Counted from the stretch's first letter, positions 1 to 11,353 are shown. The stretch is 64,000 nucleotides of DNA from Phocoena phocoena (GCF_963924675.1 NC_089226.1:52531124-52595123), one strand, 5' to 3'. A program made the numbers and translations. Notes: a model not told the origin generated them from the letters alone.

Positions 1-70
1 GGGTAAGGCAGATAAGAGTGATGAATGATGAGATTCAGGGGAAGGGTCAGAGCACTTTGAAATAAGCTTA

Positions 71-152
71 TCTCTCTTTTTCCCTTTCTCTTGCGCTCTC
101 TCACTCTCTCTCATCTCTTTCATTCTCACTTTGTTCTCTCTTCTTTACTTTT
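71..152. repeat. CT-rich low-complexity tract
   Basis: The + strand is nearly all pyrimidine here, with short (TC)n runs and no codon structure. It is low-complexity DNA with no recognisable function. Confidence 0.8.
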
Positions 153-154
153 TT

Positions 155-261
155 AAGTAATAATAATTTATTGAAACCTTTATGTGGAACTGTAGGTGGT
201 TTGAAACCTAGAGAACATAATCTTAATTCCTCTAGCAATCCTAGAAGATGGGCTATTATTT
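155..261 (-). repeat. Possible MIR SINE relic
   Basis: A stretch reading roughly AATCCTAGAAGATGGG followed by TATTATT resembles the middle of a reversed MIR. The match is short and diverged, so this is tentative. Confidence 0.35.
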
Positions 262-1798
262 ATTTTTTGAAGTATAGTTGATTTACAGTATTATATTAGT
301 TTCAGGTGTACAGCATAGAGATTCAGTATTTTTACAGTTTATACTCCATTAAAAGTTATTACAAGATAATGGCTATAATTCCCTGTGCTACACAATGTAT
401 CATTGTTATCTATTTTATACACAGTAGTTTGTATCTCTTAATCCTATACCCCTAACATACTCCTCACCACTTCCCCCTTCTCACTGGTAGCCACTAGTTT
501 TTTTCCTATACCTGTGAGCCTGTTACTGTTTTGCTATGTACATATGTTCCTATTATTTTTTAGATTTCACATATAAGTGATATCATATAGTATGTGTCTT
601 TCTCTGACTTACTTCACTAAGCATAATATTCTCTAGATCAATAAACATTGCTGCAAATGGCAGAATTTCATTCTTTTTTATGGCTGAGTAATATTCCAGT
701 GTATATTCTTCTTTATCCATTTGTCTGTTAATGGACATTTAGGTTGCTTCCATATCTTGGCTATTGTAAACAGTGCTGCTATGGACATTGCCGTCCATGC
801 ATCTTTTCAGATCAGTGTTTTCATTTTTTCTAGATTTATACCCAGTAGTGGAGTTGGTGGGTCATATGGTAGTTCTATTTTTAGTTTATTGAGGAAGCTT
901 TATAATGTTTTCTATCAGGGGTACACCAATTTACACTCCTACCAACCGTGCACAAGTGTGCCCTTTTCTCCACATCCTCGGCACATTCGTCATTTGTAGA
1001 CTTTGATGATGGCCATTCTAACAGGTGTCAGGTGATATCTCATTACTGTCTTATTTGCATTTCTCTGATAATCAGGGATGTCGAGCATCTTTTCATGTGC
1101 CTGTTGGCCATCTATATGTCTTCTTTAGAAAAAATCTCTATTCATGTCTTCTGCCCATCTTTTGGTTACAGTCTGATTTATTGCTATTGAGTTGTATGAG
1201 GTGTTTATATATTTTTGATATTAATCCCTTTTTGGTCATATCATTTGAAAATATTTTCTCCCATCCAGTAGGCTGTCTTTTAGGTTTGTCGATGATTTCC
1301 TTTGCTGTGCAAAAGCTTTTAAGTTTAATTAGGTCCAATTTGTTTACTTTTGCTTTAATTTCTTTTGCCTTAGGAGACAGATCCAAAAAATATTGCTATG
1401 ACTTGTTTCAAAGAATGTTCTACGTATGTTCTCTTCTAGGAATTTTATGATTTCAGGTCTTATATGTAGGTCTTTAATCCTTTTTGAGTTTTGTTTCATA
1501 TGTGGTGTAAAGAGAGTTCTAATACCATTATTGTACATATAGCGGATGAGTTTTACCAGAATCACTTATTGAAGAGACTGTCTTTCTCCATTGTATATTT
1601 TTACTTCCTTTGTTATAGACTAATTGACCACAGGCAAAAGGGTTTATTTCTGGATTCTCTATTCTGTTCCTTTGATCTACTTGTCTGTTTTTGTGACAAT
1701 ACAATGTTGTTTTGATTACTGTAGCTTTCTAGTATCGTCTGAAGTCAGGGAGGGTGATACCTCCAGCTTTCATTTTTCTCAAGATTGCTTTGGCACTT
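262..1798 (-). mobile_element. L1 LINE, 3' half (3' UTR plus end of ORF2)
   Basis: Reading the minus strand, this is the end of an L1 ORF2 followed by the 3' UTR. The 3' terminus lies near base 262, in sequence resembling artiodactyl L1 ends. On the + strand the reversed landmark ATGGCTGAGTAATATTCCA at 681-699 encodes the conserved ORF2 motif MEYYSA on the other strand. Similarity breaks off near 1798, where sequence like an L1 5' UTR begins, so the middle of the element is missing. Open frames on the + strand here are shadows. Confidence 0.88.
560..1798 (-). pseudogene. L1 ORF2 C-terminal remnant
   Basis: This is the C-terminal third of the L1 ORF2 protein, downstream of the reverse transcriptase core. 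The likely stop codon is at 560-562, after a conserved ICEI-type ending. The frame is broken by stops and indels: only an 82-residue piece (1138-1386) and a 73-residue piece (1344-1565) stay open on the minus strand, in different frames. It cannot make a functional protein and lacks the endonuclease and reverse transcriptase motifs. Confidence 0.8.
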
Positions 1799-3012
1799 CA
1801 GGGCCTGTGCAGGTACCTGCAGCTCTGATCAGAGGCCTCCAGTGCAAGTCCCCTTTGTCCCTCATAGCCAATCACTGCCCCTAGCCTCCGCCACCCCTGC
1901 CGTCTGGTTGTGGAATCAATCTACAGGGCAGATGGGGCCCACAGGTACTCTGGTCATGTATCAGGGGCATGAGCTGTGGTGGAGTGCCTGCCCTCAGAGA
2001 GCTGGGCTGCTTCTGATTTGCTGCTTATGTAAGTGCCAACATTGGCTGCTGCTGCCCCTCCCAGGCTCTACCCCAAGACCATATCAGTGGACTTCCCTGG
2101 TGGCGCAGTGGTTAAGAATCCGCCTGCCAACGCAGGGGACACAGGTTTGAGCCCTATTCCGGGAATATCCCACATGCCATGGAGTAACTAAGCCCGTGCG
2201 CCACAACTACTGAGCCTGTGCTCTAGAGCCCACAAGCCACAACTACTGAAGCCCACGCACCTAGAGCTTGTGCTCCGCAGCAAGAGAAGCCACGACACTG
2301 AGAAGCCCGCGCACCGCCACAGAGAGTAACCCCCACTCACCGCAACTAGAGAGAGCCCGCATGCAGCAACGAAGACCCAATGCATCCAAAAATAAATAAA
2401 TTTTTAGTAAAAGACCATATCACCTCTGTGTCCCCAAGTCAAGTCTTTTCCCAGTTGTGGCCACTCCACATCCAGTGTTGCACTCTGACATGGAGTGAAT
2501 AGGGCTGGAGCATTCGCTCCACTCTGGCTGGGGCACATAGTGAGGCAGTAGCAGGAAACCGGGCAACTGCTAGGACAGACCTATCTCCTCCCTGCCTCGG
2601 GCTCTAGCCTGCAAGCACAGCCTTCTCACAGGTGGAGTCCAGCCTTTCTGAGGCCCTTCTGTTAGTCCCAGTGGTCCTCCAGCCACCCAGGGGTGCTTGT
2701 CTTCCCCACATAGGACCCCAAGACTGCGGCATTCAATCTGTGGCTCAGGCTGTTCACACACCATGACAGGTGTCCATCCATGGAATCTCCATTTTCCTCT
2801 CAGTTCCTTCCCAGGGGCAAGGTTCTTGACCCATTCACTTTTAAACCCCTTTCCTGTCTGATCACGTGTGTATCTTTCTTATAGTTTTAGTTGTACAGGA
2901 GTCCTTTTGCCAGTTTCCAGTGATAATTGTTCCATGTGTGGATGCATTTTTGATGTGTTCCTGGGGGCAGGTGAGCTCCACAACCTCTTACTCCACCATC
3001 TTGATCCCAACT
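1799..3012 (-). mobile_element. Probable L1 5' UTR, split by a CHR SINE
   Basis: On the minus strand this begins near 3012 with GATCAAGATGGTGGAGTAAG, the typical start of cetartiodactyl L1s, and continues with GC-richer sequence consistent with an L1 5' UTR. It abuts the ORF2 end at 1798 in the same orientation. The simplest reading is one L1 that lost ORF1 and most of ORF2. The 5' start is convincing; the inner part is assigned by position and composition. Confidence 0.6.
2087..2410 (+). mobile_element. CHR-type SINE, full-length form
   Basis: This tRNA-derived SINE has the CTTCCCTGGTGGCGCAGTGG head, a B-box-like GGTTTGAGCCC at about 2144-2154 (internal RNA polymerase III promoter), a long body with repeated CACAACTACTGA units and an AATAAATAAA tail. 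A perfect 12-bp TSD, AAGACCATATCA, flanks it at 2075-2086 and 2411-2422. It sits inside the L1 5' UTR-like sequence and so is younger than it. L1 enzymes would have mobilised it. Confidence 0.95.
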
Positions 3013-3624
3013 TCCATTCTCTCTTCCGTAAAGCTGTTTTTTTCATAGTAGAGGAGAAAAATGTGTTGATATAGAATGTCACAGAATCAGACTTAAAAAA
3101 AACATAGAGGTTCGTATAATACTTTCTGTCTCTGTCTTTCTCGTAATAAACTGAGTATTATATGAGGGGCAAAGTGTTCGTGAATAATATTAAAAACTTT
3201 GGGTTGAAATTGGAGCTTTCGGAAAACAAATTTATAGAGAAAAGGAAACAGTATAAACCTACTTAACATTCTAATGACGGTGATCTGGCTTTGAATTTCG
3301 GACCACCTGAAGCCAAAGAGTAGAGGAATCAGGCAGGAACCTAGCTGCACTCAGTATTTTTTATTTTATATCACATATGTAGCACCAAAAGTGCCATTTG
3401 AATTGCAAATTAAATGTTCTCTGTAGTTTTGCTGATTCTCTAAATTGTATCAGTGTCTTGAATTGTCTGCCTTTTCATTTTCCAAGTGGTTTATAACAAA
3501 ACCTGTTTTAAATGACTAAAAAAGGAAGTCTTCCCAAGACAAAATGAAAAGAAGCCAAGGTCGATGGTATAATAATAGCCATGACAATAATGATAATACA
3601 GCTAATTTTAAAAATGACAGAGCT
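3013..3624. other. AT-rich sequence, nothing recognised
   Basis: No repeat family, exon or RNA gene is recognisable. The short open frames here are low-complexity and unsupported. Confidence 0.5.
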
Positions 3625-3800
3625 CTTCAAGAAGCAGCATGGTGGGTTCTGGACTGTGGAGTTATGCAGATCTGGGTTTAAAATCCTGTGTGACCTTGGG
3701 CGAGTTATTAAACATTGGCTTACTTTTGCATAAAACAGTAATACAAATAGTATCTACTTAATAGGGTCGTTCTGATAATTAAATATGGTAATATGTCTAC
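3625..3800 (+). repeat. MIR SINE
   Basis: The MIR order is clear: CTGGACTGTGGAGTTATGCA, then CTGGGTTTAAAATCCTG, then TGTGACCTTGGGCGAGTTA, then the AT-rich 3' part with ATAGGGTCGTTCTGATAATT. It is diverged and ancient. Confidence 0.85.
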
Positions 3801-3849
3801 ATTCCTTGTTACTAGACAAGATGATAACTATTAGCACAGCTTGCCTTAT

Positions 3850-3965
3850 TTTTACATTCTTTAAAGCTCTAAATCACCTATGAGGAAATTGAAACACAGA
3901 TCTTGAGTTATTAAGTTAATAAGAGGTAGAATCAGAATATGAATTTCAGATGTTTGGCTTCATCT
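3850..3965 (-). repeat. MIR SINE fragment
   Basis: CACCTATGAGGAAATTGAAA followed by an AGAGGTAGAATCAGAAT-like stretch matches the reversed MIR core. It faces the neighbouring plus-strand MIR. Confidence 0.7.
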
Positions 3966-4448
3966 CGTTCTCGTTCTTTATGTACCATCACAAATTGATT
4001 CACCGCAATGCCGTTTTTCCACCCAGCTAAGGTTCATCAGTAAAACCCCTTTTAGTTCCACTTATATTAGAAGAGTAGATTTGACTGCACTTTTGGGGAA
4101 CTCTTAGTACGTTCAGAAAGGAATGTTTATTTTAAACGGAGTAAAACCTATCCCTAGTGTTATAACTCAGATCCAGAAATTTTAATTCCATAAAATATAG
4201 GGTCGCAGTATCGTGCAGTTATTGGAATGACCAACATCCTAGCTGATGAGAATGTGAATGAATGGACGATTAACTTATATCTGGATTATCGTTACGTGTG
4301 ACACATTACTGCAAGATTTTACTACAGTTAATCACTTCGTTAAAAAGTAAAGTTAATATAGATGCAGTATAACTCTAAGGGTAATAATACTAGTAACTAT
4401 GGCAGGGAAAATGCTGCTGTAAACACTGATAAACAGCGGTTTACAATA
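3966..4448. other. Unassigned sequence
   Basis: I recognise no gene or repeat. It is AT-rich, with scattered stops in all frames. Confidence 0.5.
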
Positions 4449-4852
4449 TCACCTCATTCCTGGAACACACACAAGCAGACTACATTTCCCAGCATCCTTT
4501 GCCTATGTAGCACAGCTGGGAAGACTGCATTTCACAGCTTCCCTTGAATGTGGCTGCTTGACATCTGGCGGATAGGATGAGGGTAACACAGATTCAAATA
4601 AGTTCCAAACCAGCTCTTAGAAAAATGCCATACAGTTCTTCTTTCCCCTTCCTACTTTCTGTGACCACCTTGGCAGGCACAACAGAGAAGGTATATTGAT
4701 AGCTTGGGAGCAGCCAGGGTGCCTGAGCCCACCACTCACAGAATTGCTGAGAAGAAGAGCCTCCAAAATCTCACCAACCTTTTTTGGGTTAAGCCTCTGA
4801 GATTTCAGAGGCAATATGTTTCCACAGCCTAGCTTACCCTATCCTGGCTCAT
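4449..4852 (+). repeat. Unresolved old interspersed repeat, possibly LTR-like
   Basis: It has the feel of a dispersed repeat: ACTACATTTCCCAGCATCC near the left end, and on the right GTTAAGCCTCTGAGATTT, then CCTATCCTGGCTCATAC. This resembles LTR-like repeats that end in 'ttaagccact...ctgactaatac'. I cannot name the family from memory. Confidence 0.35.
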
Positions 4853-4854
4853 AC

Positions 4855-5085
4855 AACAACTAGCATTGAGCACTGACTTTGTACCAGGCACTACCTCAAG
4901 CATTCTTTATATCTAGTTTAATTATCTTCAAGAGAGAGAGATAGACTAGGTATTACAGTTATAGCTATTTTTCAGATGAGAAAAATGAAACTTAGAGCAG
5001 TTAAGTAATGTACCTGTGATGAAAGTATCTAGCAGTGACTGAGCTGGTATTTGAATCCATATTCATATCTGTGTGTCTCCAGAGA
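4855..5085 (-). repeat. MIR SINE, nearly full length
   Basis: The reversed MIR reads GAGCACTGACTTTGTACCAGG, then CAGATGAGAAAAATGAAAC, then TTAAGTAATGTACC and a GTATTTGAATCC stretch. All landmarks are in order. Confidence 0.8.
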
Positions 5086-5818
5086 CTGTCAGCTTCATAA
5101 ATAGGAGAACCTTCCATGTATTAGGTAAATAAACCATTAGTGTCTAAATAAGAAATCTCAGTAGGCTGATCTGCTCATCTGCTGGTCACGAGGGCCTGTG
5201 CTGTAAGGGGCCTCTGAGGAACAGGACGTGAGTCACAGAGCAGAGCGTGGCAGCAGGCAGCTCAGAAGCCTCCAGGGTTCTCCAGGATAAATGCAGAGAC
5301 AACACCGTCTTCAGTGACGGTGCAGAAAAATGACTGTATGATCAATTTTATGAACAATTTCTGGGGTTGAGGAGAATCTTCTCACCTAGATAATTAGAGG
5401 AAGTAGAATTGAGTTTGTGGAACTATATAATGTGAAAAATATTTTCAATTAATAGGAAAGTTCGTTAGGCAGGAATGATAGAAGGCATGCATTCCCCTGC
5501 CATCACCGTGCCACATTTCAGGTGACTGCTGCCAACTTAATGGCAATAATTCCTTGCTGCTGTAGGAATTGCTTGGTAAGACTTTTTCTAGACCGAGATA
5601 ACCAAGGAAACACACAGTATAAGTTACTGGTTTAGGTTTTTAGAACCCCCTTTTATTTTTCTTTAGTTTTGCATAGTGATTTTTGTCAATGGGTATGTTA
5701 GAGGGAGGTGCTACACAGAGTATCAACCGTACTTTTGTATTGGAAGAAGTTTATACACACATATGTAAATATATATGTGTATATGTACATACCCATGCAT
5801 AATACATGCACGTGTACC
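5086..5818. other. Unassigned sequence with a TA/TG-rich right end
   Basis: No gene or recognisable repeat is seen up to about 5750. From there the sequence becomes alternating ATATGTGTATATGTAC-like low-complexity DNA leading into the (TG)n. Confidence 0.5.
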
Positions 5819-5840
5819 TGTGTGTGTGTGTGTGTGTGTG
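5819..5840. repeat. (TG)n microsatellite
   Basis: Eleven TG units without interruption, inside a wider purine/pyrimidine-alternating stretch. Confidence 0.95.
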
Positions 5841-5887
5841 CGCTTGTATATGTGTAGTAACTAATGTAACCTTAAAAATACATTGTC

Positions 5888-6164
5888 GGGACTTCCCTGG
5901 TGGGGCAGTGGTTAAGAATCCGCCTGCCAGTGCAGGGGACACGGGTTTGACCCCTGGTCCGGGAAGATCCCACATGCTGCTGAGCAACTAAGCCCGCGCG
6001 CCCGTAACCCGTGCTCCGCAACAAGAGAAGCCACCACAATGAGAAGCCTGTGCACTACAGCGAAGAGTAGCCCCAGCTTGCCCCAACTAGAGAAAGCCCG
6101 CACACAGCAACGAAGACCCAACTCGTCCAAAAAATAAATAAATTAAATAAATAAATTTATTTTA
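5888..6164 (+). mobile_element. CHR-type SINE, internally shortened form
   Basis: It has the CHR head, a GATCCCACATGC block and an AATAAATAAA-type tail. A perfect TSD, AAAAATACATTGTC, lies at 5874-5887 and 6165-6178. Compared with the copy at 2087 it lacks about 60-70 bases of the CACAACTACTGA-repeat section, either a subfamily difference or a deletion. The next SINE, in opposite orientation, starts 63 bases further on. Confidence 0.94.
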
Positions 6165-6227
6165 AAAAATACATTGTCTCTGATATGAGGAAAGAATTTA
6201 CCAAGCTTTCAGGGACAGATGTTTCTT

Positions 6228-6440
6228 TTTTTTTTTTTTTTTTTTTTTGCGGTACGCGGGCCTCTCACTGCTGTGGCCTCTCCCGTTGCGGAGCACAGGC
6301 TCCAGACGCGCAGGCTCAGCAGCCATGGCTCACGGGCCCAGCCGCTCCACGGCACGTGGGATCTTCCCACACCGGGGCGCGAACCCTCATCCCCTGCATC
6401 GGCAGGCGTACTCTCAACCACTGCGCCACCAGGGAAGCCC
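6228..6440 (-). mobile_element. CHR-type SINE, short form
   Basis: It reads as a poly(T) start followed by GCGGTACGCGGGCCTCTCAC and ends with CCACCAGGGAAGCCC, the reverse complement of the SINE head. A perfect 16-bp TSD, GGGACAGATGTTTCTT, lies at 6212-6227 and 6441-6456. Low divergence and the intact poly(T) indicate a recent insertion. Open frames across it are not genes. Confidence 0.96.
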
Positions 6441-6709
6441 GGGACAGATGTTTCTTAAAATCCACAAACATAGGTGCACAGCTTAGTGCCCTGATGAAAA
6501 GCTCTAAGAGGCACCTATGGTATCAGATACTGTTTGAGCAAATAATTTTACTAAGTTCACAATAAATCGTTTTTGAGCATTTACTTATCACTACCAGCTT
6601 GATACGAGATTAGGACAAGGCTTAGAAAAAACGTTAACACTCAAACACATGGATTGTGTTTTCTTACAGCACTAAACTTCAGTTCCCACTCAGTTTTCTT
6701 AAAAATAAG

Positions 6710-6825
6710 CATGTATTGAATGCCTTCCATGTACCTGAGCATTCTGCCATTATGGAGATTCAAAAATGAATTTTATAGCACTCCTGCCCAAAAGGAACTT
6801 ACAAGCTAGTGGGAAGACTGACTAC
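6710..6825 (-). repeat. L2 LINE 3' end
   Basis: TGTATTGAATGCCTTCCATG, then CAAAAGGAACTTACAAGCTA, then GTGGGAAGACTGAC match the reversed L2 3' end. Confidence 0.75.
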
Positions 6826-7840
6826 CAATGGTGTTTGATCTGCTTTTGTTTTCCCTCTTCTGTTTTGTGTAGAAATGTAAGTTTCCCACCATGGTGCCTT
6901 AGGTGACACCTTGCACCATGCATCCTCATACGCTGACCTCTCTGTATCAGGCTCCAAGCCTCTAAAGGATGGGGACTCAACTGTGTCTGGCTTGCAGCAC
7001 ATCAGAAAGAAGGTGTTAATTCACTTTCTTAAGATTGCTAATTAGATGTGGAATATTCTACTTCATCTTTGTCTTACAAAGGAGAGCTGGCTCACTGCAC
7101 AGTTTCAGAAAAGGTTTTTAGCAGTTTTTCTGTTTAGTTATTATTGCTGCATCTTTTATCTTCCAGATTGGAAATATAAGGTTTGCAGAAGGCAGCAGGG
7201 TGTGTGTCTTCCTTGTATTTCAGGGTTAGGCTTTGAGTCAAGGAGACCAGTGGATTTTAGCTCAGAGTTTCCTCCCCCTGGACAGAGTGCAGATGATCTA
7301 CACTTGTTCTCTCCTCTGAGGTTAAGTCCTAAGTACGATGTGGGATTAAGCTGCATAATATATACAGAGCAATAAACAATAACTATTACCATTCTTAATA
7401 TCATTTTGTATTTATATATCAGAGAAACTAATTCCTTTTGCTCCCAGAAATACTTAAATCTTGTCTCAATGTTTTCTGAACTATTTAAACTTATCTATCA
7501 GACCTGAATTCCATATTGATAGATTCAGTATGGTTTGGTTTGTAGGTAAAAAGTGAAGCAACAGAAATGATAAATGTGCTATCTTATAGGATATCATAAC
7601 TAAAGTTTCTCTTACTTTAAATCTTTGAAATATTTTTCTCATAAAATTTATTTTTAATTAATGTTTTAAAGATTTCATACATAATATATTAGTAGGTTTT
7701 TTTATTCATACTTTTGCCATTTAGTGATCCTTTACAAATTTATTTATTGGATTCTTTCCCTTTAAGGTTTTTAAAACATTTTTATACAAACAGTTGTAAA
7801 CATAGGCATACAGGATCTGCTGTGCTTTACTCTAAGATTG
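6826..7840. other. Unassigned AT-rich sequence
   Basis: No gene is visible. Around 7230-7400 there is weak MIR-like texture, too diverged to call. The open frame at 7046-7375 (109 codons) has no recognisable domain. Confidence 0.45.
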
Positions 7841-9288
7841 AACATCTCAAAGTGTGGCCTGTAGACACCTGAGTGTCCTTGTGACCTTTAGGGACTTCAT
7901 GAGGTCAAGACGATTTTCATAATAGTACTAAGTACTTAAAAATAGTACTAGTACTAAGAAATCATTTGCCGTTTAAACTGTGCTGACATTTGTACTGCTG
8001 GTGCAAAATCAATGGTGCTTATAATTGGTGACCTTTAGTATGAAGCAAGACAAGGGTACCAAACTATACAAGTGTCATTGCATCCTTCAAAATCATTTTC
8101 AGTTGTTTTTTTTTTTAAGCCAATTTCACTTAATATCCTTGATGATGTAGTAAAAATTATTAGTTTTACCATCTTGAACCTAGAGAACACATATTTTTTT
8201 CTTATTCTGTACAATGAAATAGATACTCTCATGTTGTATTTTGAAGTATGATGGCACTGGTTTGATTGTTTGAGTTATGAACTGAACCAGCCACGTTTTC
8301 AAGGGACGTCATTTATACTTGAAAGAACAACTGGCAAACAAAATTATGGTTATTTAGACTTGGTTATTTGGTAGACATTTTCTTGAAAATGAAGGAAGTA
8401 ACCTGTCACTTCAAGGAAAACACTAACAGTATTTGTTGCCAATGATAAAATTTAAGCTTGCAAGTAAAAGTTAGTATTTAGGAAACTTATTTCACTACCA
8501 TCAACTCGACAGCTTCCAATACTAGAAGACTTTTCTGTTGAGATAAGGGTGATACTATCAAATGCAATTTTTTGATCTTGTATAACGACGTGTAGACATT
8601 TGGAAGATCTGCATAGCTCAATGAATTAATATTTTTCTAAATGCCAAATACCTAATATGACATCATGTGTAGGTCAAAACTCCATCAAAGTGCAGAATAT
8701 ACCAATGGATTTTAATGAAACACTAAATATTCATCAATGTGTTTTCAGATGCCACACTGCAAATAACCTTTAAGAAACTCCACTTGTCAAGTTTTGGGGC
8801 AGTATCAGTTATGTGAAAAAGCTATTAAGATATTCTTCCATTTTTCAACTACGCGTATTTGTGAGGCTAAATTTTCTTCATATAGTTCCATGAAAACAAC
8901 ATATCAAAACAGATTGAATACAGAGAACTAAATTGTCTTATATTGTTAGACATTCTTTTTTAAATAATAGTATGAGAACTTGTCTTATTTTGTTAGACAC
9001 TATTTTCTTAAAAGATGCAAAACTATAAACGAGTCCGCTTTATTAAGTGTTTTGTTTTGTAAAACAGTTATTTTTCATAAAATTGCAATATTCATGCTGA
9101 TATAATGGGCTTTCTGTTATTCAGAAATGTATTAACAAATTATTTTTAAGCTCTTATTTTTCATTTCTAACATAGTAAATATTAATAGACATAGCCCACA
9201 TAAACAAAAGCTTTTTGGAGTCCTCAATAATTTTTAAGATTGTAAAAGCATTTGCAGACCACAAAGTCACAAAATTTGAGAACTGGTG
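7841..9288 (+). mobile_element. hAT-Charlie DNA transposon, fossil
   Basis: The left end CATCTCAAAGTGTGGCCTGT and the right end AAATTTGAGAACTGGTG fit the inverted ends of Charlie-type hAT elements (CAG..GGTTCTCAAAGTG in the family). Between them lies degraded coding sequence for a BED/hAT transposase. At about 1.45 kb it is shorter than an autonomous element. It is ancient; the flanking 8-bp TSD is no longer evident. Confidence 0.82.
8030..8935 (+). pseudogene. hAT transposase remnant
   Basis: This would have encoded a cut-and-paste transposase, related to those that gave rise to ZBED-type host genes. The clearest piece is the C-terminal hATC dimerisation region at 8821-8919: after FHFSTTR comes ICEAKFSSYSS and a TTYQNRLN stretch, matching the family's CEAxFS signature. 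Upstream, KNKLMW-like and SLSLQGK-like pieces survive in shifting frames. Numerous stops and frameshifts kill it, and no ATG-led frame exceeds about 65 codons. I see no sign of host adoption. Confidence 0.75.
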
Positions 9289-9844
9289 ATTCAGAGAACT
9301 TGGAAAAAATGCAGATGAGGAGTAAAATCTATATATAATAGCTCTATTCTCTACTGACTGAATGGCTCTAACTGAGTTAGTATGTCTCAGTATCCTTATT
9401 AATAAAATGAGTATAAATACACTAAATACATTTACTTTGCCATTTAAAAGATTTATAGGTTATTTATTGTAGCTATTATTATGGACAAATCCAGGAATAA
9501 TAAAAACATAGACCCAGATTAATTACACTGAAGGAAATTGCTAACGTTGTCTTTTTGAACCATTCCAACCATAATGATTGTTGCCTCCAACCCTGGGCAT
9601 GTTAATTGCACCTAGTGTACATCTTCCATAATTTTATTATTCCTTATTTCCAAAGTCTTGAGGAATAGCTTCCTCATAGAGGCTTTACCTTAATGGCCAA
9701 CAGTAAATCTCTTCTCTCCTATAGATATGCCCTACTTGGACTTCTGCTTATTATTCCAGAGGTCAACAGTGTGTGTTGCTTATGGGCAAGTGCAATATGT
9801 CCCATATTGTTTGTGTTCCAACACTTTTTACCACAGTTATTAGT
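9289..9844. other. AT-rich sequence with a faint MIR fragment
   Basis: Around 9370-9475, GTCTCAGTATCCTTATTAAT followed by AAAATGAGTATAAATA resembles the middle of a plus-strand MIR. The rest is unassigned. Confidence 0.4.
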
Positions 9845-10195
9845 GCGTTCAGGCTGCTGTAACAAAAATATCATACACTGAGTGGCTTAAAGGACAGAAA
9901 TTTATTTATCACACTTCTTGGGAGGAAGTCCAAGATCAAGGCACCAGTAGACCTGGTGTCTAGTGAGAGAGCCTGCTTCCTGGCCCATAGAAGGCATCTT
10001 CTCTCTGTGTCTTCACATGGTGGAAGGGACTGGGGAGCTCTCTGAGGTCTTATACAAAGTCACTAATCCCATTCATGAAGGCTCCACTGTCATGACCCCA
10101 TCACCTCCCAAGACCCCACCTCCAATTACCTTTCCTTTGGAATTAGATTTCAACATATAAATTTTAAGGGGAGACAAACATTCAGTCTATAGAAC
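9845..10195 (-). mobile_element. MaLR-type solo LTR (MST/MLT1 group)
   Basis: Reversed landmarks of a mammalian apparent LTR retrotransposon appear in order: GTTCAGGCTGCTGTAACAAA, AGTCCAAGATCAAGG, CTTCACATGGTGGAAGG, CACCTCCCAAGACCCCACC, then ATTTCAACATATAA and ACATTCAGTCTATAG. This is an isolated LTR with no internal retroviral genes in the window. Subfamily assignment is uncertain. Confidence 0.8.
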
Positions 10196-11350
10196 ACAGG
10201 GTAGAGAATCAGTATCTGTGGCATTTGATTGAAATAGCTGATAATATGAATTATTTCAATAGAGCTATGATTGATTTTAAAGGTCCTAATAAAAAATATA
10301 GATAAACGAGGAGCTTTGTACTCTTTCCTCTTTTCCTCTCTCTCTCCCATCTACCCTTTCATCAACCTGCCCATCTATCTCACATAAATTCAACATAATA
10401 TGGAAAACTTTATTTATTTAATTTTAAGATGCCAGTAATTATAAAATTCACCATCAATGTAACCACAGCTCAGAGGAGAGGGATAGGGAAAAAAAATTCA
10501 ATATAAAATGAACTTGATTCTTATCAAGATAACTTATAAGTTAGCTACATGATTATAAATAATATTCTTCTTCAGTATGACTATCAACATTTTAGTCTAA
10601 ACCTTCTTTGCACTGAGTCTAGAAAGTTTTATGCACAAATCACTTTTAGCCACCAACCGGTGTGCATAATATCACAGTGACAATATTCTATTTCTCATAA
10701 CCTCTACTTGTCATCCAGACTGTTTTGTCATATTACAAAATATATAATAATATAATAATAATTTTGAGCCAAATAAAAAAAATACCTGGGATTTTCCACA
10801 TTTGGATGAAGCTGACATTTTGAAAGTTCTGTTACTAGACTACACATTATGGGAAGTGAAATAGTCCCTTTTGCAAGTCAGCCAAAGGCTTTTGACAGAC
10901 AGATGTTATGTTCCTGAGTGGGTAGTCCTTCATAATGCATAAATTGGTGACACTAACCTCTCCTAGGGTTGAAAATATCATTCTCTCTTCCAGAAATTTG
11001 ATAGTTTCTACTGACTCTAATTGCAATGCCTGCTGTATGACAGATGATCTTTGACATACACAATAACTTTTCATTTCAGTCAAACTTTGTAGTAATGTAT
11101 AATCTTCTTGAAGACATTTTAAATGACAATTAGGTATCCAAATTTAAATCAAAATTTAACTGTGTAATGTTAACAATCAAATAATCCAACTCAGATAACA
11201 ATAGCATGGATGTAACTAACTCGTATGCTCACAGGCAAGACAAGATTTCTCTTCCTAATGGCTGTATTTTTCGTTCTCAGAAAAATTATATTCCAATTTC
11301 AGATACTTTAAAATTTGAAAAACAAGTATTTTTAAATCAAGGAAATATGG

Positions 11351-11353
<3 letters not shown>
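10196..11353. other. AT-rich unassigned sequence
   Basis: No gene or clear repeat. A short AT-only run lies at about 10738-10765. The open frames at 10150-10350 and 10847-11083 have no recognisable domains. Confidence 0.45.

Noticed and set aside
4449..4852. MER5 or other named DNA element
   Set aside because: The ends do not match MER5 or any family I can recall with confidence, so it is left unnamed.
6185..6565. Several overlapping frames at SINE copies (also near 14716, 16485, 58085)
   Set aside because: All are translations of the CpG-rich CHR SINE body; the same peptides recur at every copy.
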